This document shows positions 44,950-54,599 of a stretch of 64,000 nt of DNA, piece by piece; the first letter of the stretch is position 1; the number at the start of each line of letters is the position of its first letter. The DNA is from Burkholderia cepacia ATCC 25416 (lineage in GTDB: Bacteria > Pseudomonadota > Gammaproteobacteria > Burkholderiales > Burkholderiaceae). The notes below the pieces were generated by a model, which was given only the letters and a program-made list of their open reading frames with translations, searched no databases and was not told the origin of the DNA. The translations under genes were made by a program, and so were the position numbers. Where the stretch lies: the NCBI RefSeq assembly GCF_001411495.1, contig NZ_CP012982.1, positions 868,001 to 932,000 of the forward strand. Reading direction: 5' to 3'.

Positions 44950-46152
44950 TCAGGACGCGGCGACGCCGACCCGCTTCGGCACGCCCGTCACGATCGCCGC
45001 GACCGCGACGGCCAGCACGACGGCCGCGCCCACGAACACGCCAGCCGCGCCGTTCGCGTCGAACACGACGCCACCGGCCGCCGCCCCCGTCGCGATGGCA
45101 AGCTGGATCGCCGCGACGATCAGCCCGCCCGCACTTTCGGCTTCATCGGGCACGGTGCGCGTGACCCAGGTCGACCACGCGACCGGCACGCCGCCGAAGG
45201 CCATCCCCCACAACGCGACGAGCACCGCATCGATCATCGGCGCGCGGCCGAGCGCGACGAGCGCGACGGCGAGCACGACCATCAGCGCGGGCATCGCGAT
45301 CAGCATCGGCCGCAGCCGGTGTTCGAGCACGCGGCCCGCGAGCGACGTACCGACGAAGTTGGCGATACCGTAGCCGAGCAGGATCGCCGACAGGCCGTTC
45401 ACGCCGACGCCCGCGACCTGTTCGAGGAACGGCCGTAGATACGTGAAGAACGCGAAATGCCCGGTGAACACGAGGATCGTCGCGAACATCCCGAGGCCGA
45501 CGGTCGGCCGGCGCAGCACGTCGATCAGCGTCCGCAGCCGCGTCGTGCCGCTCGGCGGCAGCGACGGCAGCGTGACGAGCTGCGACACGAACGCGATGCC
45601 GCCGAGCGCGCCCGCGATCAGGAACACGTTGCGCCAGCCGATCAGGTGACCGAAGTAGCTGCCCATCGGCGCGGACGCGATCGTCGCGACCGCCACGCCG
45701 CTGAAGATGATCGACAGCGCACGCGGCACCATCGCCGTCGGCACCAGCCGCATCGTGGTGGCCGTCGCCATCGTCCAGAAGCCGCCCAGCGCGACGCCGA
45801 GCACGACGCGGCCGATCAGCAGCATCGTCAGGCTGGTCGCGAACGCGACCGCTAGATTCGACGCGACGAGCAACACCGAAAACGCGAGCAGCACGCGCCG
45901 CCGGTCGATCGTGCGCGTCACCGCGGAGATCAGGAGGCTCGTGACGAGCGCCACCGTCGCGGTGGCCGTGACGGCCTGCCCGGCGACGCCTTCGGTCACG
46001 CCGAGGCTCTCGGCCATCGGCGTCAGCAGGCTCGCGGGCAGGAATTCGGCCGTGACGAGCCCGAACACGCCGAGCGCCATCGCAAATACCGCGCCCCAGG
46101 CCGGTTCGCGGGGGGCCGCCGTCGCGGCGACAGAGGAAATTCCGGGATTCAT
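44950..46152 (-). CDS. MFS drug/metabolite efflux transporter (DHA1-like)
   Basis: A 400-residue inner-membrane protein with 12 helices. It carries the A-loop motif SAVTRTIDRRRVLLAFSVL and FVTAEFLPASLL-like residues (GVFGLVTAEFLPASLLTPMA) of the AraJ/NepI/YdhP group. CGGAACG precedes the ATG. It is divergent from the AraC gene by 70 bp and probably its target. The substrate may be a nucleoside, sugar or drug. Confidence 0.92.
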   Translation of the reverse strand: MNPGISSVAATAAPREPAWGAVFAMALGVFGLVTAEFLPASLLTPMAESLGVTEGVAGQAVTATATVALVTSLLISAVTRTIDRRRVLLAFSVLLVASNLAVAFATSLTMLLIGRVVLGVALGGFWTMATATTMRLVPTAMVPRALSIIFSGVAVATIASAPMGSYFGHLIGWRNVFLIAGALGGIAFVSQLVTLPSLPPSGTTRLRTLIDVLRRPTVGLGMFATILVFTGHFAFFTYLRPFLEQVAGVGVNGLSAILLGYGIANFVGTSLAGRVLEHRLRPMLIAMPALMVVLAVALVALGRAPMIDAVLVALWGMAFGGVPVAWSTWVTRTVPDEAESAGGLIVAAIQLAIATGAAAGGVVFDANGAAGVFVGAAVVLAVAVAAIVTGVPKRVGVAAS

Positions 46153-46222
46153 GCGTCGTTCCGTGTCGTTTAGGGAAAATACCGATGACGGCGTATCGTA
46201 AGGAACCACGGCAGGACGGTCT

Positions 46223-47272
46223 ATGACATACAATCCGCTCTTGTTGATCGATCGTCCGAATCTCGCCATGTCCGAGCCCTTGCCTTCCTCCGCGTCCGAC
46301 GTACACGACCTCGTCAGCGAACTGCTGCTGGGGATGCGCCTGAGCGGCGTCCAGTACCGCCGCATCCAGGTGGCGCGGCCGTTCGGGCTGAATTTCGGCG
46401 ATGCGCCGGGCCGCGCGCAGTTCCATTTCGTCGGGCGCGGGCCCGTGCTGCTGCGCGACGCGAACGGCGAGACGATGCAGCTCGAAGCCGGCGACGCAAT
46501 CCTGCTGCCGCACGGCGGCATGCACGCGCTGGTCTCCGACCCCGATGCGCCGTGCCGCGAGATCAACGGCTTCGAGGTCGCGAAGATCTGCGATACGGTC
46601 GCGTCGGTGGCGTCGGCGGGCGCGTCGCCGGCAAGCTGCGCGACGACCGAGCCGGGTGCCGGCGACGCGCTGATCTTCAGCGCGTGCATGGAGCTCGACC
46701 TCGGCGGCATGCAGCCGCTCGTCGGCACGATGCCCGAGTTCATGCACGTCGGCACGCTGCTCGCGCGCTACCCGGAAATCCGCCCGATGCTCGATGCGAT
46801 GGAGCGCGAATCCTGCTCGGCGCGCGCGGGCTTCGCCGGCATCCTCGCGCGGCTCGCGGACGTGGTCGCGGCGTTCATCGTGCGCGGCTGGGTCGAATGC
46901 GGCTGCGGCGACGCGACGGGCTGGGTGCAGGCGCTGCGCGAACCGAAGCTCGGCCGCGCGATCGTCGCGCTGCATCGCGATCCGGGCCGCAACTGGAGCG
47001 TGGCGGAACTCGCCACCGAAGCGGGCGTGTCACGTTCGGTGTTCGCCGAACGCTTTCTCGCAGCCACCGGGATGACACCCGTGCGCTACCTGACCGAGCT
47101 GCGGATGCGGCTCGCCGCGCAATGGATCACGCGCGACCACGAGACGATCGAAGCCGTCGCGTACCGGCTCGGCTACGGCTCGCTCGCCGCGTTCAGCCGC
47201 GCGTTCAAGCGTGTGGTGGGCAAGCCGCCGGGCGCCGTGCGCGCGGACGGCGAGGCGCGCGTCGAAGCGTAA
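46223..47272 (+). CDS. AraC-family regulator with cupin N-terminus
   Basis: A 349-residue regulator. Residues about 20-200 form a cupin_6-type domain (RAQFHFVGRGPVLLRDANGE, LLPHGGMHALVSD). The C-terminal AraC DNA-binding part has WSVAELATEAGVSRSVFAER and AVAYRLGYGSLAAFSRAFKR. GGACGG precedes the first ATG; an ATG at 46268 is an alternative. Several Cys in the cupin half (CREING, KICDTVAS, ASCATT) could bind metal or sense redox. Regulators of this type often control a divergent MFS pump, as here. Confidence 0.92.
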   Translation: MTYNPLLLIDRPNLAMSEPLPSSASDVHDLVSELLLGMRLSGVQYRRIQVARPFGLNFGDAPGRAQFHFVGRGPVLLRDANGETMQLEAGDAILLPHGGMHALVSDPDAPCREINGFEVAKICDTVASVASAGASPASCATTEPGAGDALIFSACMELDLGGMQPLVGTMPEFMHVGTLLARYPEIRPMLDAMERESCSARAGFAGILARLADVVAAFIVRGWVECGCGDATGWVQALREPKLGRAIVALHRDPGRNWSVAELATEAGVSRSVFAERFLAATGMTPVRYLTELRMRLAAQWITRDHETIEAVAYRLGYGSLAAFSRAFKRVVGKPPGAVRADGEARVEA

Positions 47273-47357
47273 GGCGCGACGTGTCACGCACGCGCCATGT
47301 ATCGCGCGTGATGCCGCCAGCCGTCGCCCGAATCGTCGCCACGCGTGATTGCCGCGC

Positions 47358-47525
47358 TCAGCCGCTGCGCGCTTCCAGCCTGTCGACCAGCGCCGTCGCG
47401 CACTGCACGGCAAGCGCCGCGCACTGCTCCGCATCCACCACCGCGCCGCCGGCAACGGTGCCTTGCACGATCCGGCCCAGCAATTCCTTCGAGAGATCGG
47501 CGATCTCGTGATCCCGTTCCGTCAT
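47358..47525 (-). CDS. small conserved-looking helical protein, 55 residues
   Basis: A short frame, MTERDHEIADLSKELLGRIV then QGTVAGGAVVDAEQ and a final helix CAALAVQCATALVDRLEAR. It has an excellent ribosome-binding site (AGGAGGGACATC) and coding-like codon use. The peptide looks like two amphipathic helices with two Cys. I do not recognise the family. It lies between AraC and the DUF3857 gene, 64 bp upstream of the end of the latter, on the same strand. Confidence 0.6.
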   Translation of the reverse strand: MTERDHEIADLSKELLGRIVQGTVAGGAVVDAEQCAALAVQCATALVDRLEARSG

Positions 47526-47588
47526 GATGTCCCTCCTGCGCGTCGACCGACGGTCTCCACGCGCTCACGTCCCCTGCCCGATCAACGT

Positions 47589-49508
47589 TCAGCGCCCTTT
47601 CGCCCGCACGACGATCTGCGCCTGCGTGTCGCGCTCGATGCGTTCGAGCGACGCGCGCAACGCCGTGAATTCGTCCTGCGTACACACCTGGCGGCCGAAA
47701 TCCGCCGTCATCCGCCGCGAGACCTGCACGACATGCGCGGCCGCGTCGAATACGTAATGCGACGTGAAGTCGACGAAGCGGTCGTGCACGGCCGTATCGG
47801 CCGGCAGGTCGGTCACCGCGACGTCGGCCGGCAGCGCGATCTGGCCGGTCTCGTCGAACGTGCCGCCGATACAGCCCCACGGCTGCGTGCGCACGGGTTC
47901 GGCCAGCCAGCTCTCGACCTGCGTCGCGATGCCGCCCGTCAGGCTCGACAGCGCGGGCAACGCGGTCGTGCCGTCGGGCCATACGAAATGATCGACCGTG
48001 CCGGAAAGCGTCACGTCGAACGGCCCGTCGGTCACGCGCCGGTCGCTGGTCGACAGTTGCGCGCGGCCGCGCAAGCCGCTTTGCCGCAGACGGTTGTTCG
48101 CGAGCTGGACGATGGCGTCGGGTGTCGCGCGGCGAAACAGGTTGCGTTCGAGCTCGGCCGTCCAGCCGTCATCCTCGATGTACGCGTGAAACTGCGCGGC
48201 GCCCGGCCCGGCCGCATCGATTTCGACGCGCGCGACGCGGCCGCGCGGCTGCGTGGCCGGGGTGCGCGACAGCACGCCCGAATCGACGAGCAGCACGGGG
48301 CGATCCATCACGATGGGCGGCAGATAGCCGAACGCGATGCCGGCCGTCGTCGTATCCGCAAAGCGGGCGAGATCGGGCAGCCACGTGATCGCATGATTGA
48401 TCGCCCCGCCGCCGTAGCCGGGCACCGACGGCAGCGTGTAGACGGACCCGAGGTTGATCAGCACCGGTTCGCTGCGGATGCCGACCGCCGCGAGCAGCGC
48501 GCCGAACAGTGCGACATGATCCTTGCAGTCGCCGTAGCGGTTGCGCAGGATGTCGGTGACGCGATGCGGCGCGGCAGCCGTTTCGCCGAGAAACAGCCCG
48601 ACGTAGCGCACGTTCGCCTGCACCCAGTCGTACAGGATGCGCGCCTTGTCGCGCGGATCGGCGGCGCCCGCGGTCAGCGTGCGCGCCAGTTGCGTCACGG
48701 CCGGATCGTCCGTGCCCGGATCGACGGCCGCGTTGCGGTAGCGCGCAGCGAACGCCGCATAGTCGGGCAGCGTCGACACGACGAGCCGGTCGCCGTAGGT
48801 CGCGTAACCGACCGCGCCGCTCTCGATGCGGTCGTACGGGCCGTGCCGGTAGTCGAACTCGTAGCGCGTGCGGCCGTTCGCCGTGACCGGCGGCAGCGCG
48901 ACGTAGCCGCGCGCATCCGCGTACAGCGGCATGTCGGCCGGCAGGTCGAAGATCAGCCGCTGGTTGTCGACCGGCTCGCGCGACGGCTCCACGGTGTAGC
49001 CGAAGTAGCCGCGGTTGACGGGCTTCGTGCGGGTCTTGCGGAACGCCACGCGCGTGCTCGACCCGGCTTCGACGCCGGGAAACACGACGGTGCGCAACAG
49101 CCCGTCCTGGAACGTCGGCGCGCCGGCCGAGCGCGGTTCCTGCACGTCGCGGATGCCGTCCACGCCGACCGGATGCGCGACACCGTCGCGGTCGATCGTC
49201 TCGGCCGCGAGCAGGTCCACCTTCTCGAGATTCTTGTCGAACCACACGTAGCGCTGCGCGACGGCATCGATGCCGTTCGCGTTGTTCGCGCGCAGCGTCG
49301 AATCGTCGTGCTCGTCGAGCGAACCGTCGTGCTGGATCACGAATTCATGGACGTCGCTGACGAGCGTGACGGGCGCCGTGTCGGCCGTGTCGTGCGGCAC
49401 GTCCGCGGCCGCGCTCGCGCCCGGGCTCGCACCGGCCGCATGCGATGCGCCGAGCACAACAGCACATGCCAACATCCAGCCGGCCAGGCCGACAGAAAAG
49501 CGCACCAC
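47589..49508 (-). CDS. periplasmic DUF3857/transglutaminase-like protein
   Basis: A 639-residue exported protein. A signal peptide runs to about residue 27 (SVGLAGWMLACAVVLGAS). An N-terminal DUF3857 domain is followed by a transglutaminase-like core with Cys328 in NRYGDCKDH, His372 in AINHAITWLP and Asp near 379. This is a complete triad, so protease or transamidase activity is possible. The start is a GTG after GAGGTGCGAT; a second GTG follows it. It has no operon partner. Similar proteins occur singly in many Proteobacteria with unknown role. Confidence 0.88.
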   Translation of the reverse strand: MVRFSVGLAGWMLACAVVLGASHAAGASPGASAAADVPHDTADTAPVTLVSDVHEFVIQHDGSLDEHDDSTLRANNANGIDAVAQRYVWFDKNLEKVDLLAAETIDRDGVAHPVGVDGIRDVQEPRSAGAPTFQDGLLRTVVFPGVEAGSSTRVAFRKTRTKPVNRGYFGYTVEPSREPVDNQRLIFDLPADMPLYADARGYVALPPVTANGRTRYEFDYRHGPYDRIESGAVGYATYGDRLVVSTLPDYAAFAARYRNAAVDPGTDDPAVTQLARTLTAGAADPRDKARILYDWVQANVRYVGLFLGETAAAPHRVTDILRNRYGDCKDHVALFGALLAAVGIRSEPVLINLGSVYTLPSVPGYGGGAINHAITWLPDLARFADTTTAGIAFGYLPPIVMDRPVLLVDSGVLSRTPATQPRGRVARVEIDAAGPGAAQFHAYIEDDGWTAELERNLFRRATPDAIVQLANNRLRQSGLRGRAQLSTSDRRVTDGPFDVTLSGTVDHFVWPDGTTALPALSSLTGGIATQVESWLAEPVRTQPWGCIGGTFDETGQIALPADVAVTDLPADTAVHDRFVDFTSHYVFDAAAHVVQVSRRMTADFGRQVCTQDEFTALRASLERIERDTQAQIVVRAKGR

Positions 49509-49673
49509 ATCGCACCTCGTCGCGGTTCGGAAAACGCGGCCGCGCGGCGGGCAAGGTCACGCGCGCGGCCCTCGTGCCGGCCAGTGTGGGCGACGCATCC
49601 GCACGCGTCAAGCCGGTGCAGGCCGACCTACAATGAGTCATCGATGTGTCATCGCGCGCGGCCGGGAGGCACC

Positions 49674-49832
49674 ATGGAAAGCGCAATCGTGGAAGGCGTC
49701 GTCCTGCTGGCATTCGCCGCACTCGCCGCGCTGTTCTTCTTCAAGCGACCGGGGCGCGACCGCGCGAGAGCCAGACTCCATCATCCGCTGCTGCGGCGGC
49801 CGAACCGTCCGCATCGGCATCATCGGCCCTGA
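49674..49832 (+). CDS. possible 52-residue single-span membrane protein
   Basis: GGGAGGCACC precedes an ATG opening MESAIVEGVVLLAFAALAAL, a convincing single membrane helix, followed by FFFKRPGRD and a basic, Pro/His/Arg-rich tail of random look. The start may be real while the tail is the result of the rearrangement that decayed the permease gene on the other strand, which it overlaps at 49820-49832. Confidence 0.4.
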   Translation: MESAIVEGVVLLAFAALAALFFFKRPGRDRARARLHHPLLRRPNRPHRHHRP

Positions 49833-50815
49833 CGGCCGCCAAGAGGCAGTCGCCGGCGGCGCTTGCCGCGTCGCGCCCACGCGGGTGTGCAACGCGGCTG
49901 CCCGTCCCGCTGACCGACGTTCATCGGCAGCAGCACCGTCTGCTTGCCCTCGACGTGCAGACGCGTCTGCAACTCGACAGGCGTCTGGTTGTGCAGCCGG
50001 GCCGTGAGGCAATTCACGCGACGGAAGATCAGCTGGCTCGCGAAGCTCGCGGCGTTCGGATACTCGTCGAGCGTCGACGACGCGAGGTTCATGAATTCGA
50101 CGACGGAGTTCGTGCCGAACGCGATCCGGTAGTCGGCCGCGATGCCGCTGCGACGGCAATGCGCGACATCGTCGTCGAGCTTCGGTGATCGCGTGACGCA
50201 GCCGTTCGAGATGTTCGTGCCCGTCGTATGCCTTCGCATCGACCTCGCCGACCGCGAGGACGATCACGTTGCGGAAGTGCCCGGGAAACAGCCGGTAACC
50301 CACAGCAGCGCGCGCATGCTCGCGCCGCGATGCTTGCCGACCAGCAGCACGGCCGGCGGTTGCGACGGATCGGGCCTGCCCGGCGCGGTCGCCTCGTCGG
50401 CTTCAGGCGGCTTGCCCGAGAACAGTTCGTCCTCCTTGGCGAGCTGCGCGCGCGTATACGCGTAGCGGCGGTTGATCGTGAAGCACAGCGCGATCACCGT
50501 GCTCGTCGCGAGCAGCGACGTCGCGACGCGGTGGCCGCCACCCGTCGGAAACAGCGCGATCATCCGGTTGTAACCGAGCGAGATGATGAACACGGTGGCC
50601 GCCGTCGCGAGTGCGAGGAACAATGCGAGCGGCGTGCGGTGTGCCAGAGCGAGGAATGCCTCCTCCGGGCCGTAGCACGACGACGACAGGCCGTCGGCGC
50701 CGAGCCCGCCCCAGGCCGGCAGCGGCGTCACGGCGATCGCATGCCGCGTGCGCGGATCGAGGGGGGCGAGCGGCCTGCCGACGAGCAATTGCCGCACCTT
50801 CCGGAAGGCGGTCAT
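49820..50815 (-). pseudogene. APC-superfamily permease remnant with internal deletion
   Basis: The N-terminus reads normally: MTAFRKVRQLLVGRPLAPLD, GLGADGLSSSCYGPEEAFLA, then the second helix to ALFPTGGGHRVATSLL. It then jumps to ATSTVIALCFTINRRYAYTR, which belongs to the last helix and the cytoplasmic C-terminus. About ten membrane helices are missing. The tail continues in three frames: PAVLLVGKHRGASMRALLW, then NVIVLAVGEVDAKAYDG after a shift near 50290, then RIAFGTNSVVEFMNLASSTL after another near 50185. It is clearly decayed; the parent would have had about 600 residues. Confidence 0.75.
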
Positions 50816-51295
50816 GGTCCCCTCCCGGAACGCCCGGTGCCACGCGCTGCGTGATCCTTCAAGACTGATCGACGCACTGGTGCGGCGCCAGTCCACATCT
50901 TCCACAAGGGCCGCCCGGCGACCCGGCACCGCTTTCGGCGTGTCAACGAACGACGTCGACAGCCACGCGCCGGATCGTCCACCTGCACGCACTCGCGCAA
51001 CACGACGAACCTGCCCCGGCGACCTTCACGGCGATCTTGCCGGCCGCCTTCCCCCGCCAGCCGGCCCCACACGTCGTACCGCCCGATACCGGCCCGCCCC
51101 GCTCGCCGCCACTTTCCCCGCACGCCCCGGCGCGACCGACACCTGCGTCCTGTTCGTGCGTTGTTCCCCGCAATTCGACTTTTGTGCGCGCGCAACAATG
51201 GCGATGCCTCGCGCCCGGCGCCCTGCGGGAAACCCGTCTCCCGCTCGGCACCGGGCGCGACGGTCTTCAAAAACCACATCTCTCGAGGACATACC
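50816..51295. other. intergenic, contains the rpfF promoter
   Basis: These 480 bp lie between the permease remnant and rpfF. They are GC-rich with no convincing coding frame on either strand. The last 20 bp hold the rpfF ribosome-binding site (GAGGACATACC). I cannot identify a confident -35/-10 pair. Confidence 0.55.
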
Positions 51296-52159
51296 ATGCA
51301 ACTCCAATCCCATCCCGCGTGCCGCCCGTTTTATGAAGCCGGCGAACTCACGCAACTGACTGCCTTTTACGAAGAAGGACGTAATGTCATGTGGATGATG
51401 CTGCGATCGGAGCCGCGGCCGTGCTTCAACCAGCAACTCGTTACCGACATCATCCATCTCGCACGCGTCGCACGCGACTCGGGCCTGCCGTTCGACTTCT
51501 GGGTGACGGGCTCGCTCGTCCCCGAGCTGTTCAACGTCGGCGGCGACCTGAGCTTCTTCGTCGACGCGATCCGCAGCGGCAAGCGCGACCTGCTGATGGC
51601 CTACGCGCGCTCGTGCATCGACGGCGTGTACGAGATCTACACGGGCTTCGGCACCGGGGCGATCTCGATCGCGATGGTCGAGGGCAGCGCGCTCGGCGGC
51701 GGCTTCGAGGCCGCGCTCGCGCATCACTACGTGCTCGCGCAGAAGGGCGTGAAGCTCGGGTTCCCCGAGATCGCGTTCAACCTGTTCCCGGGCATGGGCG
51801 GCTATTCGCTCGTCGCGCGCAAGGCCGATCGGGGCCTCGCGGAGCAGCTGATCGCGACCGGTGAAGCGCACGCATCCGAGTGGTACGAGGATCGCGGCCT
51901 GATCGACCAGACGTTCGACGCGGGTGACGCGTATCTCGCGACGCGTACCTTCATCGACGTGACGAAGCCGAAGCTGAACGGCGTGCGCGCGATGCTGCGC
52001 GCACGCGAGCGGGTGTTCCAGCTGTCGCGCTCCGAGCTGATGGACATCACGGAAGCATGGGTGCATGCGGCGTTCACGATCGAGCCGAAGGATCTCGCGT
52101 ACATGGAACGCCTCGTGATGCTGCAGAACCGGCGCGTGTCGAAGCTGCGCACGGTGTAG
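51296..52159 (+). CDS. rpfF: RpfF, BDSF (cis-2-dodecenoic acid) synthase
   Basis: A 287-residue crotonase-fold enzyme that makes the diffusible fatty-acid signal BDSF from acyl-ACP by dehydration and thioester cleavage. I recognise the sequence as Burkholderia RpfF (MQLQSHPACRPFYEAGELTQ). The two catalytic glutamates, matching Glu141 and Glu161 of Xanthomonas RpfF, are Glu138 (GGGFEAAL) and Glu158 (GFPEIAFN). The oxyanion loop GSALGGGFE is intact. The ATG follows GAGGACATACC. It is convergent with rpfR, the BDSF receptor, and the two products are known to interact. Confidence 0.97.
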   Translation: MQLQSHPACRPFYEAGELTQLTAFYEEGRNVMWMMLRSEPRPCFNQQLVTDIIHLARVARDSGLPFDFWVTGSLVPELFNVGGDLSFFVDAIRSGKRDLLMAYARSCIDGVYEIYTGFGTGAISIAMVEGSALGGGFEAALAHHYVLAQKGVKLGFPEIAFNLFPGMGGYSLVARKADRGLAEQLIATGEAHASEWYEDRGLIDQTFDAGDAYLATRTFIDVTKPKLNGVRAMLRARERVFQLSRSELMDITEAWVHAAFTIEPKDLAYMERLVMLQNRRVSKLRTV

Positions 52160-52165
52160 TGCGAC

Positions 52166-52193
52166 GGGCGCCGCTTGCGGGCGGCGCCCTTTC
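52166..52193. terminator. terminator between rpfF and rpfR
   Basis: GGGCGCCGC and GCGGCGCCC form a perfect 9-bp stem with a 6-nt loop, followed by TTTC. It starts 6 bp after the rpfF stop and ends just before the convergent rpfR stop, so it can serve rpfF directly and possibly rpfR in reverse. Confidence 0.7.
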
Positions 52194-52204
52194 ATGAACG
52201 GAGC

Positions 52205-54208
52205 TCAGGCGATCAGCCTGAGCTTTCTCGTCTCCGCGAGCCACGCCTCGAACGCCTGTGCCGGCATCGGGCGCGCGTAGTAGTAGCCCTGCGCGTGATC
52301 GACGTCGAGCTGCTTGAGGAATTCGGCTTCCGCATGCGTTTCGACACCTTCGGCGATCACCGCGAAATTCAGCGCCTTCGCGAGCGACACGACCGAGCGC
52401 ACCAGCGCCTGCGAGCGCGGATTGCGGTCGATGGCCGTGATGAAGCTGCGGTCGAGCTTGATCGCGTCGAGCGGCAGGCGCGACAACTGCGACAGCGACG
52501 AATAACCGGTGCCGAAATCGTCGAGATGGATCTCCGCGCCGAGCTGGCGGAACTGGCGCATCAGCCCGTTGGCCGCATCCTCGTCCTCGATGAAGCAGCT
52601 CTCGGTCAGCTCGATGTCGAGCAGGCCGGGCTTCAGCCCCGCGGCGTCGAGGATCGACGCCATCTGGTGCACGATGTTCATGTCCTGCAACTGCCGCGCG
52701 GACACGTTCACCGCGATCCGGATACCGAGCCCCTTCGCCTTCCACGCGGCGGCCTGCGCGGCCGCGGTGCGCATCACCCAGCGCCCGAGCGGCGCGATCA
52801 GGCCCGACTCCTCCGCGAAGCGGATGAATTCGATCGGCGCGACGAGCCCGCGATCGGGCGACTGCCAGCGGATCAGCGCCTCGACGCCATGCACGTCGCC
52901 GGTCGCGATATCGACGACCGGCTGGTAGTGCAGCACGAACTGCTCCTCTTCGAGCGCCTTGCGCAGGTTCGTGTCGAGCCACATGTACTTCGCGACCTTC
53001 TGGTTCATCTCCAGCGAGAACACGCGGTACGTATGCTTGCCCTCTTCCTTCGCGACGTACATCGCGGTATCCGCGCTGCGGATCAGCGTCTCGAGCGAGT
53101 CGCCGTGCTGCGGATGCATCGCGATGCCGATCGAGCAGCTCGTGTAGACCTCCATCAGCCCGAGATGGATCGGCGTGCGCAGCCGCTCGAGAATGATCTG
53201 CGCGGTCGCTTCGAGCAGCGGCCGCGTGCCGTGCTCGAACAGCACGAGGAATTCGTCGCCGCCGAGCCGCGCGAGCGTCGCGCCGGACGGCAGGCAGCCG
53301 CTGATGATCGCCGACACGTCCTGCAGCAGCCGGTCGCCGGTGATGTGCCCGTAGTGATCGTTGACGCGCTTGAAGTTGTCGAGATCGAGGAACAGGATGC
53401 CGACCTGCCCGCGCGTCGCGGCGGTTTCGGCGGCGATCGCCGCGTGGATGCGCTCGCTGATCGCATGGCGGTTCGGCAGCCCGGTGAGCACGTCGGTGTT
53501 CGCGAGTTCGGTGAGCCGCTGCTGCGCGCTGCGCTCCTCGGTGATGTCGATGCCCGAGCAGATCAGGAACTGCTCGTCGACACCGCTGCCGCTCTGGACG
53601 AACTTGTTGCGGAACTGGAACAGGCGCGGCCCGTTGACCGTATTGATGTAGCGCTCGACCGCGAACGACTGGTTGCTCGCGAAAAAGCCGGTGATGTTGC
53701 TGCGCGACTGCGCGCCCTGCTCCGGGCTCATGAACAGCTCGAACGCGCTGCGGCCGATCACGTCGACCTCGCGCTTGCCCGTCACTTCCTCGCACAGGCG
53801 GTTGAAGCGCTGCACCATCCCGTTGCGGTCGAGGATCACGACGAGCGAGTTCACCTCCGACACGACCTGTTCGGCGAACGCGAGCCCGTGCGCGAGATCG
53901 ATCGCGACGGACTCGGCATCGGAATAGGCGGAGGCGGTGCCGGCCCAGTTGGTCGTGTCGACCTTCCGGCCGACGAGATGGAGCCTGACCGATTCGCCGA
54001 ACAGCGCGATGTCGAGCACGAGGTGCGACGTGACGCCGGTCAGCGCGCGGATGCTCGCGGCCTGTTCGGCCGTCAGCGCGACGGCGACGTTGGTCAGCCC
54101 GCGGACGGCCGCCAGTTCGAGTGCATTGCTGTCGCTGCCGAGACGCCAGCAGGGGCTGCGCGTACCGACGTGCGCCTCGAGCACCGCGCTATCGTTTTCG
54201 TCATCCAT
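52205..54208 (-). CDS. rpfR: RpfR, BDSF receptor and c-di-GMP phosphodiesterase
   Basis: A 667-residue cytoplasmic signal protein. Residues 1 to about 95 are the RpfF-interacting domain, about 105-215 the PAS domain that binds BDSF, about 240-400 GGDEF and about 415-660 EAL. The cyclase motif GGDEF is exact at 316-320 and EAL is exact at 443-445. BDSF binding is known to stimulate c-di-GMP hydrolysis in this protein. The ATG has only a weak ribosome-binding site. It is convergent with rpfF. Confidence 0.96.
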   Translation of the reverse strand: MDDENDSAVLEAHVGTRSPCWRLGSDSNALELAAVRGLTNVAVALTAEQAASIRALTGVTSHLVLDIALFGESVRLHLVGRKVDTTNWAGTASAYSDAESVAIDLAHGLAFAEQVVSEVNSLVVILDRNGMVQRFNRLCEEVTGKREVDVIGRSAFELFMSPEQGAQSRSNITGFFASNQSFAVERYINTVNGPRLFQFRNKFVQSGSGVDEQFLICSGIDITEERSAQQRLTELANTDVLTGLPNRHAISERIHAAIAAETAATRGQVGILFLDLDNFKRVNDHYGHITGDRLLQDVSAIISGCLPSGATLARLGGDEFLVLFEHGTRPLLEATAQIILERLRTPIHLGLMEVYTSCSIGIAMHPQHGDSLETLIRSADTAMYVAKEEGKHTYRVFSLEMNQKVAKYMWLDTNLRKALEEEQFVLHYQPVVDIATGDVHGVEALIRWQSPDRGLVAPIEFIRFAEESGLIAPLGRWVMRTAAAQAAAWKAKGLGIRIAVNVSARQLQDMNIVHQMASILDAAGLKPGLLDIELTESCFIEDEDAANGLMRQFRQLGAEIHLDDFGTGYSSLSQLSRLPLDAIKLDRSFITAIDRNPRSQALVRSVVSLAKALNFAVIAEGVETHAEAEFLKQLDVDHAQGYYYARPMPAQAFEAWLAETRKLRLIA

Positions 54209-54599
54209 GGAGACGCCCCGATCCAGAAAAAACGCACAGTGTAGACGGAGGCGAGTCGGCCGACCGCCCTTCCGGGCCGCGCAGCGCGCGCTCCCGGAAG
54301 GGCAACCGTGGTTGCCGTGATGATGGGCCTCGTCCCGTACTTGTTTCCAGCTAATGCGACCCGGCGTTCGCGCATGATGCGCGCAGGTTGTGCCTAACGA
54401 ATGATGAGAGCCATCTTATCAAATGACGATCGAGAATGGCACTCACATTTAGAGCGGAGTGTCAAGGAATTGGGACTCGATTGGCAAGCCGGATTTTTCA
54501 TGATTGGCAGCCTGCCTGAACGCGCGTGAGACGGTGCGCAACGAGTCTGGCGCGACAGGCTGAACGCCCCGCCGGGCGGTCGTTTGCGGCCGATTTCGG

